DNA of 64,000 bases from Bacillota bacterium (GCA_023435225.1 JAEYRX010000024.1:62001-126000); one strand, 5' to 3'. Shown: positions 53,179 through 61,305, numbered from the stretch's first letter. Notes: generated by a model not told the origin, from the sequence alone. Numbers and translations are program-made.

Positions 53179-53196
53179 CTGTCAATTGTCAACTCT
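53179..53196. repeat. GTCAATTGTCAAC word (AATTGACAATTGA family)
   Basis: A short CTGTCAATTGTCAACTC stretch after rpoD, in the opposite orientation to the AATTGACAATTGA runs elsewhere, preceded at 53100-53137 by two TTTATAGTT words. No coding content is seen. Confidence 0.45.
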
Positions 53197-53213
53197 AAAC
53201 TAAAAATTTGGGC

Positions 53214-53242
53214 TTGATGTTTTTGGTCAATCGTTGTATAAT
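53214..53242 (+). promoter_or_regulatory. Promoter for the tRNA gene
   Basis: TTGATG (53214-53219), a 17-base spacer and TATAAT (53237-53242). The predicted start lies about 11 bases before the mature tRNA. Confidence 0.65.
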
Positions 53243-53260
53243 AATCAATGTCACATTTTT

Positions 53261-53335
53261 GGGCCCATAGCTCAGCGGTAGAGCAGTCGGCTCATAACCG
53301 ATCGGTCCATGGTTCGATCCCATGTGGGCCCACCA
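53261..53335 (+). tRNA. tRNA with CAT anticodon (Met, or Ile2)
   Basis: 75 bases with encoded CCA. The acceptor stem is GGGCCCA/TGGGCCC. The D-arm region is AGCTCAGCGGTAGAGC, the anticodon loop CTCATAA with CAT at 53293-53295, and the T-arm GGTTCGATCC. A CAT anticodon can belong to elongator tRNA-Met or to tRNA-Ile2, whose C34 is changed to lysidine; the sequence alone does not settle which. It is not an obvious initiator: the first pair is a normal G-C and the three G-C pairs of initiators are absent from the anticodon stem. Confidence 0.93.
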
Positions 53336-53356
53336 TACTAAATAGTTTTTAAAGGA

Positions 53357-53382
53357 AAGCGGGGAGATACCCCGCTTTTTTA
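53357..53382 (+). terminator. Intrinsic terminator after the tRNA
   Basis: AAAGCGGGG (53357-53365), loop AGATA, CCCCGCTTT (53371-53379), followed by further T residues. Confidence 0.9.
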
Positions 53383-53510
53383 TGTCGTTTTTTAGCGGAA
53401 AATATCGGAATGCTTACATATTTTTGCCGAATATGATATATTTTTAGGGAAAGATTTAAAAATATATTATAAAACCTAATTTTCTTTATTAATCTGTGGA
53501 GGTATTTCCC

Positions 53511-53878
53511 ATGCGCAAACAACAAATCATTTTACTAGGGAAGCGCTGATTAATCCGATTTTGTGCGAGCAAATATGCGGTATTAGGCATTTTGCAAAGC
53601 GCAAAATCGTCACTCATTCAATTAATCACGCTTCCCTAATTCTAATTATTACCATACTTTTACTCCCGGCTGTTCAAGCATTGGTTAAAACTGATCTAGT
53701 TGCAACAGAACAAAACGTTGATTTAATAATTGAAAAATGTGGTATTCAACAACAATTAAGTTTTTTACCGGCTTTGCTCTTACAACAATTAGTTGGGCAA
53801 AATATGATCCCAAAAAGCCAACAGATACCTACATCAATAATAACCGAAACCAATAAAATGATTAGACCAAAGCTATGA
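53511..53878 (+). pseudogene. Small secreted-protein gene split by a mini-element
   Basis: ATG 53511 has TGGAGG eight bases upstream and encodes MRKQQIILL, after which a 99-bp palindromic element brings a stop (TGA 53547-53549). Removing the element and one TA copy (53538-53638) joins CTA to ATT in frame. The product would be MRKQQIILLILIITILLLPA plus about 68 more residues, with a textbook signal peptide ending near AVQA. The mature part (VDLIIEKCGIQQQLSFLPAL) faintly recalls secreted DUF2059-type helical proteins, but I cannot assign it. A further in-frame-shifted stretch (53875-53943) may be a lost C-terminus. Confidence 0.7.
53538..53636. mobile_element. 99-bp MITE-like palindromic element with TA duplication
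   Basis: Ends are GGGAAGCGCTGATTAAT (left) and the reverse complement of GGGAAGCGTGATTAAT (right). An inner pair, CGATTTTGTGC and GCGCAAAATCG, extends the hairpin. TA occurs on both sides (53536-53537, 53637-53638) within a CTAA target. It has no coding capacity, so it needs a transposase in trans. The TA target points to IS630/Tc1 or IS5-like families. Confidence 0.75.
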
Positions 53879-54145
53879 TTGAACTAATTAAGAGCCGGAC
53901 AGATGATAATCTGATGAACAATATGAACAGTGAAACTATATAAGTTAAGAAATTTTTATAACTATCTTTACTTTCCTAATTTTGTCACTTCCCCAATCAT
54001 AAATAATTTTCTCCGGGGAGGATTTTACTTTAAGGAAACGAAATATAATTATTTTGTGGAGGTTTGACGAATTAATCTCCTAATGAAACCCAAGAATAGT
54101 AATAAGAGAGAACTTTGCAATCCGCCTTATATAGCAGGTGATAAA

Positions 54146-55261
54146 TTGCCGCAAGTAAGAGATGTGTTAAATGCAATTAATGAACTGGCGCCGTGGGATT
54201 TGGCTGAAAGCTGGGACAATGTTGGTTTACAAGTGGGGAGCAGTAACCGCCGGATTCAAAAAATCATGGTAGCGCTGGATATAAGTAAAGAAGTGATTCA
54301 AGAGGGGCTGGATAATCAGGTGGATGGTATTCTGGTCCATCATCCTTTGATATTTAAACCGCTTTCTCAAGTTAATCCCGATTCTCCAGTCGGAAATTAT
54401 ATAACTAAACTAATAAAAAATGACCTTTTTTTAATTACGGCTCATACTAATGTTGATAAGGCTGAAAAGGGTTTAAATCAATATTTGGCTGAAATTTTAG
54501 ATTTAAACGAAATAGAGCCGTTAGAGCCTGCGTCCCGTCAAGTGTACAAGGTTGTCGTCTTTACTCCCGAAGATTACCTGGTTAAAATTAGAGAGGTTAT
54601 GACCCAGACCGGAGCAGGGGTTATCGGAGAATATACCGGATGTTCTTTCGGGTTAAAAGGGACTGGCACTTTCAAGCCAAGTTCCGAGACTGATCCTTTT
54701 ATAGGCAATCATGGAGAATATACCGAAGTAACGGAAATCCGTCTGGAGATGGTAGTTGAAGCCAAAGCGCTTTCCGGAGTACTGAAGGCAGTTTACTCCA
54801 ATCATCCGTATGAAGAACCGGCAGTAGATGTATATTCTTTAGAAAATAATTCCAATCACGGACTAGGCCGAATCGGAGTTTTATCCAAACCGCTTTTGTT
54901 AAAAGATTTATGTACGGTAGTTCAAGAACGGTTAGTAGCCCAACAATTACGAGTGGCTGGAGATTTGGATAAAACAGTTACCAAAGTGGCTATTTGTTCC
55001 GGAAGCGGCGGGAGCTTAATAAAGACAGCGATTCGGAAAAATGCGGACCTTTATTTAACCGGAGATCTGGATTATCATGACTTCTTAAATGCCAAGGAAA
55101 GCGGATTGGCGGTTATCGATGCCGGTCATTGGGCTACGGAACAAGGATTTATATCTTTACTTTGCAATTATTTAACAAAATATTTTAAGGAGGATAAAGA
55201 CTTAACGATCGTACCCAGCAGCACGATTCAGGCTGAACCATACTTAGTTTTAAAAAAATAA
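54146..55261 (+). CDS. Nif3-like / YqfO family protein
   Basis: 371 residues from TTG 54146, which follows AGGTGAT and starts the family block at VRDVLNAINELAPW. An in-frame ATG at 54083 would add 21 polar residues. AESWDNVGLQVG, ILVHHPLIF and TAHTNVDKAEKGLN are the N-terminal metal-binding half. A YqfO-type insertion of about 100 residues (VYKVVVFTPEDYLVKIREVM to YEEPAVDVY) follows. DLYLTGDLDYHDFLNA and AGHWATE are the C-terminal half. The biochemical role is unsettled. TrmK, often adjacent between rpoD and yqfO, is absent. Confidence 0.88.
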   Translation: MPQVRDVLNAINELAPWDLAESWDNVGLQVGSSNRRIQKIMVALDISKEVIQEGLDNQVDGILVHHPLIFKPLSQVNPDSPVGNYITKLIKNDLFLITAHTNVDKAEKGLNQYLAEILDLNEIEPLEPASRQVYKVVVFTPEDYLVKIREVMTQTGAGVIGEYTGCSFGLKGTGTFKPSSETDPFIGNHGEYTEVTEIRLEMVVEAKALSGVLKAVYSNHPYEEPAVDVYSLENNSNHGLGRIGVLSKPLLLKDLCTVVQERLVAQQLRVAGDLDKTVTKVAICSGSGGSLIKTAIRKNADLYLTGDLDYHDFLNAKESGLAVIDAGHWATEQGFISLLCNYLTKYFKEDKDLTIVPSSTIQAEPYLVLKK

Positions 55262-55275
55262 GGGGGTTACTGAAC

Positions 55276-55458
55276 GTGAGTAAAAAATGTGAACTTTGTG
55301 GGGTAACTATACCAAAGGAGCGAATTGAAGCATTACCCGGGACTAAACGTTGTGTCGAATGTTCCAAGCAAAAAGGGTCGGATTTTTTTGCTAAACGAAC
55401 TGAAATAGGAATGGATATTGAGACATATAAAGATTTACTCGGAGCGGTACGAAGTTAG
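55276..55458 (+). CDS. DksA/TraR-type C4 zinc-finger protein
   Basis: 60 residues from GTG 55276. CELCGVTIPKERIEALPGTK followed by RCVECS gives C-x2-C-x17-C-x2-C, the DksA/TraR zinc finger. There is no coiled-coil arm, so it is smaller than DksA. It may bind RNA polymerase or be a minor structural zinc protein. It lies 14 bases after the Nif3 gene and 12 before the next zinc-ribbon gene, probably in one operon. Confidence 0.8.
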   Translation: MSKKCELCGVTIPKERIEALPGTKRCVECSKQKGSDFFAKRTEIGMDIETYKDLLGAVRS

Positions 55459-55470
55459 GAGTTAACAAGC

Positions 55471-56181
55471 ATGGCATATCTTCCAGTTTTATTTCGAATT
55501 CAGGAGATTGAAAGCCGTTTAATGGCTTTAAAAAAGGTGGCGGAACAGTCAAGTTCCAATGCTAATTTGTTGGCTTTGGAAACTTTGCGGGGAGAATTGG
55601 AGCAATCATTAAATACTATTAATAATAAACAAAAGAAAATCAGTAGTACGCAAAAGCAGATGGAAATAAGTCTGCAAGATTGTCAGGAACATTTAAAAAC
55701 TGAAGAAACCAAATTGTATGACGGCTCGGTTTCTACCTCCAAAGGTTTGGAACAAATACAGCAAAAAGCGGCTGAATACCGGAAAAATAAAGAAAACTAT
55801 GAGGATCAAATATTAAGTTTACTTGAAACTGATGAAAAACTTAACCAAGATCGAGTTGGACTCCAAAAACGATTGCAAGCCTGTAATGATGAAATAGGGC
55901 TCATTAAAGAAGAGGTTAACCGGAAATTAGCCGAAATAGCTTTTGAAGAAAAACAATTGCAAACGGAATTAGAGGAATTGATTCCGCAGATCCCGACCGA
56001 CTGGTGGGAACGTTATCGAAAAATTGCCAAATCCCATTTTGGAGTTGGTTTAGCCAGGATAAAAGCAGGCAGTTGCGGAGCCTGCCATGTTGGACTATCG
56101 GATAATTTGTTACGGAAGGCTAAACAAGGGGAGGATGCTTTAATTTTTTGTGAGAATTGCGGGAGAATATTGTATTTTTAA
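55471..56181 (+). CDS. Coiled-coil protein with C4-type zinc ribbon
   Basis: 236 residues. Residues 1-170 are a long coiled coil rich in Leu, Glu and Lys. The C-terminal GSCGACHVGLSDNLLRKAKQ, then IFCENCGRILYF, forms a four-cysteine zinc ribbon of the zf-RING_7 type. This family is widely placed after the Nif3 gene in bacteria, in line with the order here. It may bind nucleic acid or act as a scaffold. AGGAG precedes the ATG. Confidence 0.85.
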   Translation: MAYLPVLFRIQEIESRLMALKKVAEQSSSNANLLALETLRGELEQSLNTINNKQKKISSTQKQMEISLQDCQEHLKTEETKLYDGSVSTSKGLEQIQQKAAEYRKNKENYEDQILSLLETDEKLNQDRVGLQKRLQACNDEIGLIKEEVNRKLAEIAFEEKQLQTELEELIPQIPTDWWERYRKIAKSHFGVGLARIKAGSCGACHVGLSDNLLRKAKQGEDALIFCENCGRILYF

Positions 56182-56200
56182 AATAAAAGTTCAACACTCA

Positions 56201-56257
56201 GACACGGAGGCACAGAGAAAAAGATTTTTATACTCTGAGTCTCTGTGCCTCTGTGGC
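56201..56257. repeat. GACACGGAGGCACAGAG inverted repeat
   Basis: GACACGGAGGCACAGAG (56201-56217) is mirrored by CTCTGTGCCTCTGTGGC (56241-56257) with two mismatches in 17, around an AT-rich loop. It lies just before the RNase P RNA promoter and could act as a bidirectional terminator. Confidence 0.7.
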
Positions 56258-56271
56258 AAAACAGGTTTTAG

Positions 56272-56300
56272 TTGACATAAAATAATACATCTGTTAGACT
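56272..56300 (+). promoter_or_regulatory. Promoter for RNase P RNA
   Basis: TTGACA (56272-56277), a 17-base spacer, TAGACT (56295-56300). A TATAAT at 56327-56332 is an alternative -10, but a start from it would lose part of the 11-bp P1 helix. Confidence 0.6.
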
Positions 56301-56333
56301 ATTCTTTGGAGAGATTCAAATAAATGTATAATA

Positions 56334-56705
56334 ATAACTGCCTCGGGTAATCGCGGGTTTTTTAATCCGAGGAAAGTCCGAGCTCCATAGGGCAGGATGC
56401 TGGATAACGTCCAGGGGGGGCGACCCTACGGAAAGTGTCACAGAAAAGGAAACGCTGGTTTTGTAAGTAATGGTTTCAAACCATTCCATACTGTCAGCAA
56501 AGCTGAAAAGGTGCGGTAAGAGCGCACCAGCGGTCGAGGAATCGGCCGGCTCGACAAACCCCATCCGGAGCAAGACCAAATAGGGGAGATATGAAGCGGC
56601 CCGCTTTTCTCCCGGGTTGGTTGCTGGAGACGCCGGGCAACCGGCGCCGTAGATAAATGGTTACCACCCGAAAGGGTACAGAACTCGGCTTATAGAGGCA
56701 GTTAT
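56334..56705 (+). ncRNA. rnpB: RNase P RNA
   Basis: About 372 bases. ATAACTGCCTC (56334-56344) pairs with GAGGCAGTTAT (56695-56705) as helix P1. The universally conserved blocks are present in order: GAGGAAAGTCCGAGCTCC near 56369, then AGGGCAGGATGCTGGATAACG, GGAAAGTGTCACAGAAA, and near the 3' end ACAGAACTCGGCTTAT. The layout suggests the common A-type. It forms the catalytic part of RNase P, which trims tRNA 5' leaders. Confidence 0.96.
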
Positions 56706-56712
56706 ACATTTT

Positions 56713-56742
56713 AATCCACTATTGACGGTGGATTTTTATTTT
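56713..56742 (+). terminator. Intrinsic terminator after rnpB
   Basis: AATCCAC (56713-56719) and GTGGATT (56728-56734) form a seven-base stem, followed by TTTATTTT. Confidence 0.8.
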
Positions 56743-56913
56743 GCTTATAATCAAAGCTAAAAACAGCAAATAGATGGCTAAAAATAGATTAGATGGAAAC
56801 ATTGAACGGATTTGAAGATTAAAAGCATTTAAAAATCAGCAGGAAAATGGTTTTTCAAAGGGAAATAATTATTATCATTTATCTGTAAATCGGGATTTGC
56901 ATAAGGAGGAACA

Positions 56914-57852
56914 ATGGCCCGGACAATAGTGTGCTGTTTTAAACCTAGTATCATTAGTTATTATTCGTCGGTACCGGCTGATACTCTACAATTTCTGGCC
57001 AATTATGGTTTTGACTTTATTTATTGCGAAAACCAGGCGGAATTTTTAGCGCATCTCCCGGAAGCTGAAATCGCAATCGCCGCTGATTTTAAAGCGGAAT
57101 GGATTAATTTAGCACCCAAACTTAAATGGGTAACTACCTTTATGGCGGGAAAAGAAAGGATCGCCGAAGCAGAATTATTGAAAAAAGGTATTAAGGTAAG
57201 TTTTGGGAGATTTCATGGTAAAATTATGGCTGATACCTTAATAGGTATGATGCTTTTTACCAGCAGAGGATTGGGAACCGCTTATAATCTGCAAAAGGAA
57301 AAAAAGTGGTCCGATTCAATACTATTTGATCAAGTATCGCTCCTACGTGGTAAAACATGCATGATTCTGGGTATGGGCAGTATCGGAAAACATGTTGCCA
57401 GGCTTACTAAATTTTTTGGGATGTATAATATTGGAGTTAAGCGGACAGTCAATAATCAGCTTGAAAATATCGATAAACTAATAACCGTTGATTCGTTCAA
57501 GAATTATTTACCCCGGGTAGACCATTTGGTAATGATTTTACCTAAAGACCCATCTACCAACAATATTATCAGTACTGAGGAATTAGCATTAATGAAAAAA
57601 ACGGCCTGTCTATATAATATCGGGCGTGGAAATTCCATAGATGAGGATGCGTTGCACATAGTGCTGAAAGAGGAAAGGCTTGCCTGGGCCTGTTTGGACG
57701 TTTTTCAAACCGAACCGCTCCCGGTAGAAAGCCAACTTTGGAATTTGGATAATATATTAATTCTCCCTCATGCTTCAGCTTTCACTCCGGAGTATTTTGG
57801 GGTGTTTTTTGAGGAATTTATGAATGATTTTGAGGAATACATGGGAGGTTGA
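56914..57852 (+). CDS. D-2-hydroxyacid dehydrogenase
   Basis: 312 residues. The NAD-binding loop is GMGSIGKHVARL near residue 151. YNIGRGNSIDEDAL provides the substrate-binding arginine (GRG), LDVFQTEPLP the catalytic glutamate region, and LPHASAFT the catalytic histidine. The N-terminal part has the divergent form of short 2-hydroxyacid dehydrogenases (GhrA-like). It reduces or oxidises a 2-keto/2-hydroxy acid; the substrate is unknown. GGAGG precedes the ATG, and the M48 protease gene starts one base after its stop. Confidence 0.87.
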   Translation: MARTIVCCFKPSIISYYSSVPADTLQFLANYGFDFIYCENQAEFLAHLPEAEIAIAADFKAEWINLAPKLKWVTTFMAGKERIAEAELLKKGIKVSFGRFHGKIMADTLIGMMLFTSRGLGTAYNLQKEKKWSDSILFDQVSLLRGKTCMILGMGSIGKHVARLTKFFGMYNIGVKRTVNNQLENIDKLITVDSFKNYLPRVDHLVMILPKDPSTNNIISTEELALMKKTACLYNIGRGNSIDEDALHIVLKEERLAWACLDVFQTEPLPVESQLWNLDNILILPHASAFTPEYFGVFFEEFMNDFEEYMGG

Positions 57853-57853
57853 C

Positions 57854-58594
57854 ATGCGACCAAAAAAATCCTTACTTATAATATTACTATTGTTAGCGGT
57901 AATAATTTTTTCGCAATCCGTAGGTTTTGCCGCTTCATTTTTCGATTCGTTGGCTTTGGGCTTGGAGAAAGACCTTGGACGCAGTAATTATCAAAGTATA
58001 ACCTCTGAGAAGACGGTAGTTGAGCTTCCTCCGGCTCAAGCCAACAATTTGAACGATATGTTTAAACGGCTTGTTAGTAAATGCAGCCGTAGAAAAGAAT
58101 TGGACTTCAAATTAACCGTTATAAAAGACGATAGTGTTAATGCCTTTGCTTTGCCGGGAGGATATGTTTTTGTTAATACCGGATTATTATCTTACGTTAA
58201 AAGTGATGGTGAGCTGGCAGGAGTTATTGGTCACGAAATCGCTCATATAGACCGGAAGCATAGTATGGATGCCATTTACCGGGCTGTAGGACTTTCTTTT
58301 ATAATAGGTTTATTATTAAATAATGAAAGCGATGAAAAACGCAGAGAACAAATGGCTACCTTAGCATCTATATCATTAAGCTTGGTCCAATTAGGATATA
58401 GCCGTGGAGCTGAGTTTGAAGCTGATGAGTATGGAGTAAAGTTCATGCAGAAAGCCGGTTATAATAAACAGGACATTCTTAATTTTTGGCAGCGTTTTTT
58501 AAAACAAAACGGAGATAATCCATCGGCATTAGCGCTTTTTTCAACCCATCCTCCTACCAAAGACAGGATTAAGCGGATAGAAGCATTACCTTAA
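57854..58594 (+). CDS. M48-family metalloprotease, exported
   Basis: 246 residues from ATG 57854 (GGGAGG upstream; a frame from 57824 would overlap the previous gene). A signal peptide, KKSLLIILLLLAVIIFSQS ending near GFA, precedes the mature part. HEIAH (127-131) is the HEXXH zinc site, and EFEAD (187-191) holds the third ligand. THPPTKDRIKRIEAL is the usual end of BepA-like peptidases. No TPR domain is present. It probably acts outside the membrane in protein quality control. Confidence 0.87.
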   Translation: MRPKKSLLIILLLLAVIIFSQSVGFAASFFDSLALGLEKDLGRSNYQSITSEKTVVELPPAQANNLNDMFKRLVSKCSRRKELDFKLTVIKDDSVNAFALPGGYVFVNTGLLSYVKSDGELAGVIGHEIAHIDRKHSMDAIYRAVGLSFIIGLLLNNESDEKRREQMATLASISLSLVQLGYSRGAEFEADEYGVKFMQKAGYNKQDILNFWQRFLKQNGDNPSALALFSTHPPTKDRIKRIEALP

Positions 58595-58596
58595 GG

Positions 58597-58742
58597 TAAT
58601 AGGCGTTAGGCACTAGGCATTAGAAAAAACTAATACTCTAATAAAATTAGCATAGGTTATAGACTTTATAGTATTTTATATTATTGTGAATTAGGCTCTC
58701 GGAAATGGCTGAATAACTATTGCCTTATGCCTAATGCCTATC
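58597..58742. repeat. GGCGTTAGGCACTAGGCATTAG inverted repeat
   Basis: Three TAGGCNNTAGGC-type words (58599-58622) are mirrored by GCCTTATGCCTAATGCCTA (58722-58740), leaving about 100 AT-rich bases between. The pair fills the gap between the protease and TrmH-type genes. Confidence 0.65.
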
Positions 58743-58779
58743 TTAATGGAACAATATATTTTCGTCCTTGGAGGCTGAA

Positions 58780-59580
58780 TTGATTACTAGTAATTCCAAT
58801 AATTTAATTAAATTGGTAAGCAGTTTGCACAATAAAAAAGGGCGCCAGGAGCACAAGCTATATTTAGCCGAGGGAATTCATCTGGTTCAAGAGGCATTAT
58901 TATCGAAGGCGCCGGTGAAGTATTTTTTTTGGTCACCCAAGCTTACTACTACCAATGAAGGAAGAGAATTATTAGAGGCTATCCAAGGTAAATTTGAAGG
59001 TTATGAAGTTAGTGATTCTGTTTTGGGAAAAATTTGTGAAACCCAGAATCCCCAGGGAATTATTGCGGTCATTAGTATTCCCGATCAAACTGTTCTCGAT
59101 TTAACCGGATTCAATTTGGGAGTGATTATTGATGGTCTTCAGGACCCCGGAAATGTTGGAACTATTATCAGGACAGCTTGGGCTGGCGCTTTAGACGGGT
59201 TATTGATGACTCCGGAAACGGCTGACCCTTTTCAGGGAAAAGTAGTCCGGGCAAGTATGGGCGGGATTTTTCACCAATTTATTCACCAAAACCTAGCATC
59301 GAATATTATTATGGCTGAAGCGAAAAGAAAAGGAGTCCAAATTGTAGCTGGTGATGTCAATGCGGAGGAAGTTTATTATGATTGTGATCTAACTCTTCCA
59401 ACCTTATTATTGATCGGAAATGAAGGCCGGGGGTTAAAGGGAGACTGGGAAAAAAATTCTATAAAAAAGGTTTTTATTCCGCTGCCGGGAAAGGCGGAAT
59501 CCCTTAATGTATCGGTATCGGCCGGCATTTTGATTTATGAAGCTATTCGGCAACGCTCTATGAGCTTTTTACGGTGTTAG
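58780..59580 (+). CDS. TrmH/SpoU-family RNA 2'-O-methyltransferase
   Basis: 266 residues from TTG 58780, five bases after TTGGAGG. The N-terminal RNA-binding domain (LVSSLHNKKGRQEHKLYLAEG) is followed by the SPOUT knot. Motif 1 is DGLQDPGNVGTIIRTAWAGA, motif 2 LIGNEGRGLKG, and motif 3 IPLPGKAESLNVSVSAGILI. It methylates ribose in rRNA or tRNA; the exact nucleotide is not shown. Placement just upstream of pheS is frequent in Firmicutes. Confidence 0.9.
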   Translation: MITSNSNNLIKLVSSLHNKKGRQEHKLYLAEGIHLVQEALLSKAPVKYFFWSPKLTTTNEGRELLEAIQGKFEGYEVSDSVLGKICETQNPQGIIAVISIPDQTVLDLTGFNLGVIIDGLQDPGNVGTIIRTAWAGALDGLLMTPETADPFQGKVVRASMGGIFHQFIHQNLASNIIMAEAKRKGVQIVAGDVNAEEVYYDCDLTLPTLLLIGNEGRGLKGDWEKNSIKKVFIPLPGKAESLNVSVSAGILIYEAIRQRSMSFLRC

Positions 59581-59688
59581 TTGATTTAAGAGTACTATAT
59601 GTTGATAGTCACAAGCATACATATTACCATATATGGTGTCACCCGTTCAAATTAAGGTTACAACGTAAAAAGCTTTTATTAAGACCTC

Positions 59689-59717
59689 TTGTAAAAGTTA
59701 ATCGGCTTTGATATAAT
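59689..59717 (+). promoter_or_regulatory. Promoter upstream of the T-box region
   Basis: TTGTAA (59689-59694), a 17-base spacer, TATAAT (59712-59717). The -10 box is perfect. It would begin transcription near 59724, about 180 bases ahead of the T-box stem I. Confidence 0.65.
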
Positions 59718-59723
59718 AATGGT

Positions 59724-59894
59724 AGGCTTTGCGGTGACCGTTTTCACGACAACAGTCAGTGAAAAAGGGGATGATATTGAGTGACATTGTCTGCGGATTT
59801 TTTTTGGAAAGTCTTTGAGACCACGGGTTCTATCACCGCCTATTTAATTTACCGCGAAATTGTGAAAACGAGTTTAATTTAGTATTGCTTTTTT
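59724..59894 (+). ncRNA. Candidate structured RNA upstream of the Phe T-box
   Basis: Begins just after a strong promoter. GCGGTGA (59731-59737) pairs with TCACCGC (59833-59839) and closes a domain of about 100 bases. A T-run at 59887-59893 gives a possible end, though no strong terminator stem precedes it. Size and closing-stem layout are compatible with a 6S-like RNA, but I do not recognise its sequence. It may also be just the 5' part of the pheST leader. Confidence 0.35.
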
Positions 59895-59904
59895 TCATAT
59901 TTAA

Positions 59905-60180
59905 AAGGTGATGACAGAGGAAAGTACCGCAATTGGAAAGGTTACAGGGAGAAAGGCCTTGACTGAAATCCTTTCCCGGACCATTGCAGGGAAGTTCCCT
60001 CTTGAACTGTAGGCTGAACTTGTAGTCTTCTATTGATTTAGCTGCTACATAGTAGGCTGCGACGGATCTCCACCGTTACCGGGGGGGAGTATCGGACTTT
60101 GGTCCCGTACTTTTTATTGTTTTATTTGGGTGGTTTGCGAAACTAACCTTTCGTCCCGATTGGGATGGAAGGTTTTTTGT
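59905..60180 (+). promoter_or_regulatory. T-box leader of pheST (Phe specifier)
   Basis: Stem I begins AGGTGATGACAGAGGAAAGTA and includes the ACAGGGAGAAAGGCC region. GAAGTTCCCTCTTGAACTG carries the candidate specifier TTC (59995-59997), a Phe codon. GGGTGGTTTGCG (60128-60139) is the T-box sequence, diverged from the usual GGGTGGTACCGCG but keeping TGGT to pair with the tRNA acceptor end. The terminator stem AACCTTTCGTCCC / GGGATGGAAGGTT (60145-60174) plus T-run competes with it. Uncharged tRNA-Phe should switch on pheS-pheT. Confidence 0.82.
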
Positions 60181-60285
60181 TTTTAATAGTTAATTTTTTT
60201 AGGCAAAGGAGACAGTATTTTAGGAGCCTGGAGTCTGTAGTGTACGTAAAACTTTGTGGTTATTAAAATGTTGGGGGTTTAAGCG

Positions 60286-61305
60286 ATGAAAGAACAGTTG
60301 GAACGGTTAAGAGTTGAGGCTCTTAATGAGATTAAAGCCGCTTCGGATAGCGCCGTCTTAAATGAGATTAGAGTTAAATATTTAGGGAAAAAAGGTTCTT
60401 TAACGGCAATTTTAAGAGGCATGGGAGGTCTTCCGCCGGAAGAACGTCCGGTAATTGGAGAACTGGTAAATCAAGTTCGCCAAAGCATTGAAGATTTGAT
60501 CGCCGACCGGGACCGGCTAATCAGTGAAAAAGAACAGGAATTAAAACTAACCCGGGAAGAATTGGACATTTTTTTACCGGGAAGGAAACCGCTGGTTGGA
60601 CATGGGCACCCTTTACAACTGGTTCTGGAAGAAATCGAAGAGATTTTTTTGGGACTTGGTTTTACGATTGCCGGAGGCCCGGAGATTGAGACCGATTATT
60701 ATAATTTTGAAGCTCTTAATTTGCCGCCGGAACATCCGGCCCGGGATATGCATGATTCATTATATATTACTCCGGAAATTTTATTACGTACCCAAACTTC
60801 ACCGGTACAGGTTCGGACGATGGAGAAAAATTGTCCGAAGCCGATTCGAATCATCGCTCCGGGTAGGGTTTACCGTCGGGATGCTTTAGATGCCAGCCAT
60901 TCACCTATGTTTATCCAGGTTGAAGGATTGGCTATAGATAAAGGGATTACGTTTGGAGACTTGAAAGGTGTTCTGACCATTTTTGCTAAAAAACTTTTTG
61001 GGGAAGACCGGCAAATCAGGTTGCGTCCCAGCTTTTTCCCATTTACCGAGCCCAGTACGGAGGTTGATGTCTCCTGTGGCTGTGGTGGAAAAGGTTGCCG
61101 GGTATGTAAGGGGACCGGCTGGTTGGAGGTTTTGGGCGCCGGCTCCGTACATCCAAGAGTCTTGGAGATGTCCGGCTATAATCCGGAAGAAGTATCCGGT
61201 TTCGCTTTCGGAATGGGTGTCGAACGAATTGCGATGCTTAAATATGACATAAAAGATATCCGGATTTTCTATGAGAACGACCAGAGGTTTTTGGCGCAAT
61301 TCTAA
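60286..61305 (+). CDS. pheS: Phenylalanyl-tRNA synthetase alpha subunit
   Basis: 339 residues. The N-terminal coiled coil (about 1-85) binds tRNA. Class II motif 2 lies at FEALNLPPEHPARDMHDSLY and GRVYRRDALDASHSPMF, and motif 3 near AFGMGVERIAMLKY. An internal CGCGGKGCRVCKGTGWLEV cysteine-rich insert is typical of many Firmicutes PheS. It forms the alpha2beta2 synthetase with PheT and charges tRNA-Phe. It is controlled by the T-box upstream. Confidence 0.96.
   Translation: MKEQLERLRVEALNEIKAASDSAVLNEIRVKYLGKKGSLTAILRGMGGLPPEERPVIGELVNQVRQSIEDLIADRDRLISEKEQELKLTREELDIFLPGRKPLVGHGHPLQLVLEEIEEIFLGLGFTIAGGPEIETDYYNFEALNLPPEHPARDMHDSLYITPEILLRTQTSPVQVRTMEKNCPKPIRIIAPGRVYRRDALDASHSPMFIQVEGLAIDKGITFGDLKGVLTIFAKKLFGEDRQIRLRPSFFPFTEPSTEVDVSCGCGGKGCRVCKGTGWLEVLGAGSVHPRVLEMSGYNPEEVSGFAFGMGVERIAMLKYDIKDIRIFYENDQRFLAQF

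Noticed and set aside
53561..53878. Independent 105-codon gene starting at 53561
   Set aside because: Its first 26 codons come from the mini-element and have no ribosome binding site; the original start is ATG 53511, upstream of the insertion.
59724..59894. Signal recognition particle RNA
   Set aside because: The conserved GGAAGGAAGCAG-type apical loop of SRP RNA is missing.
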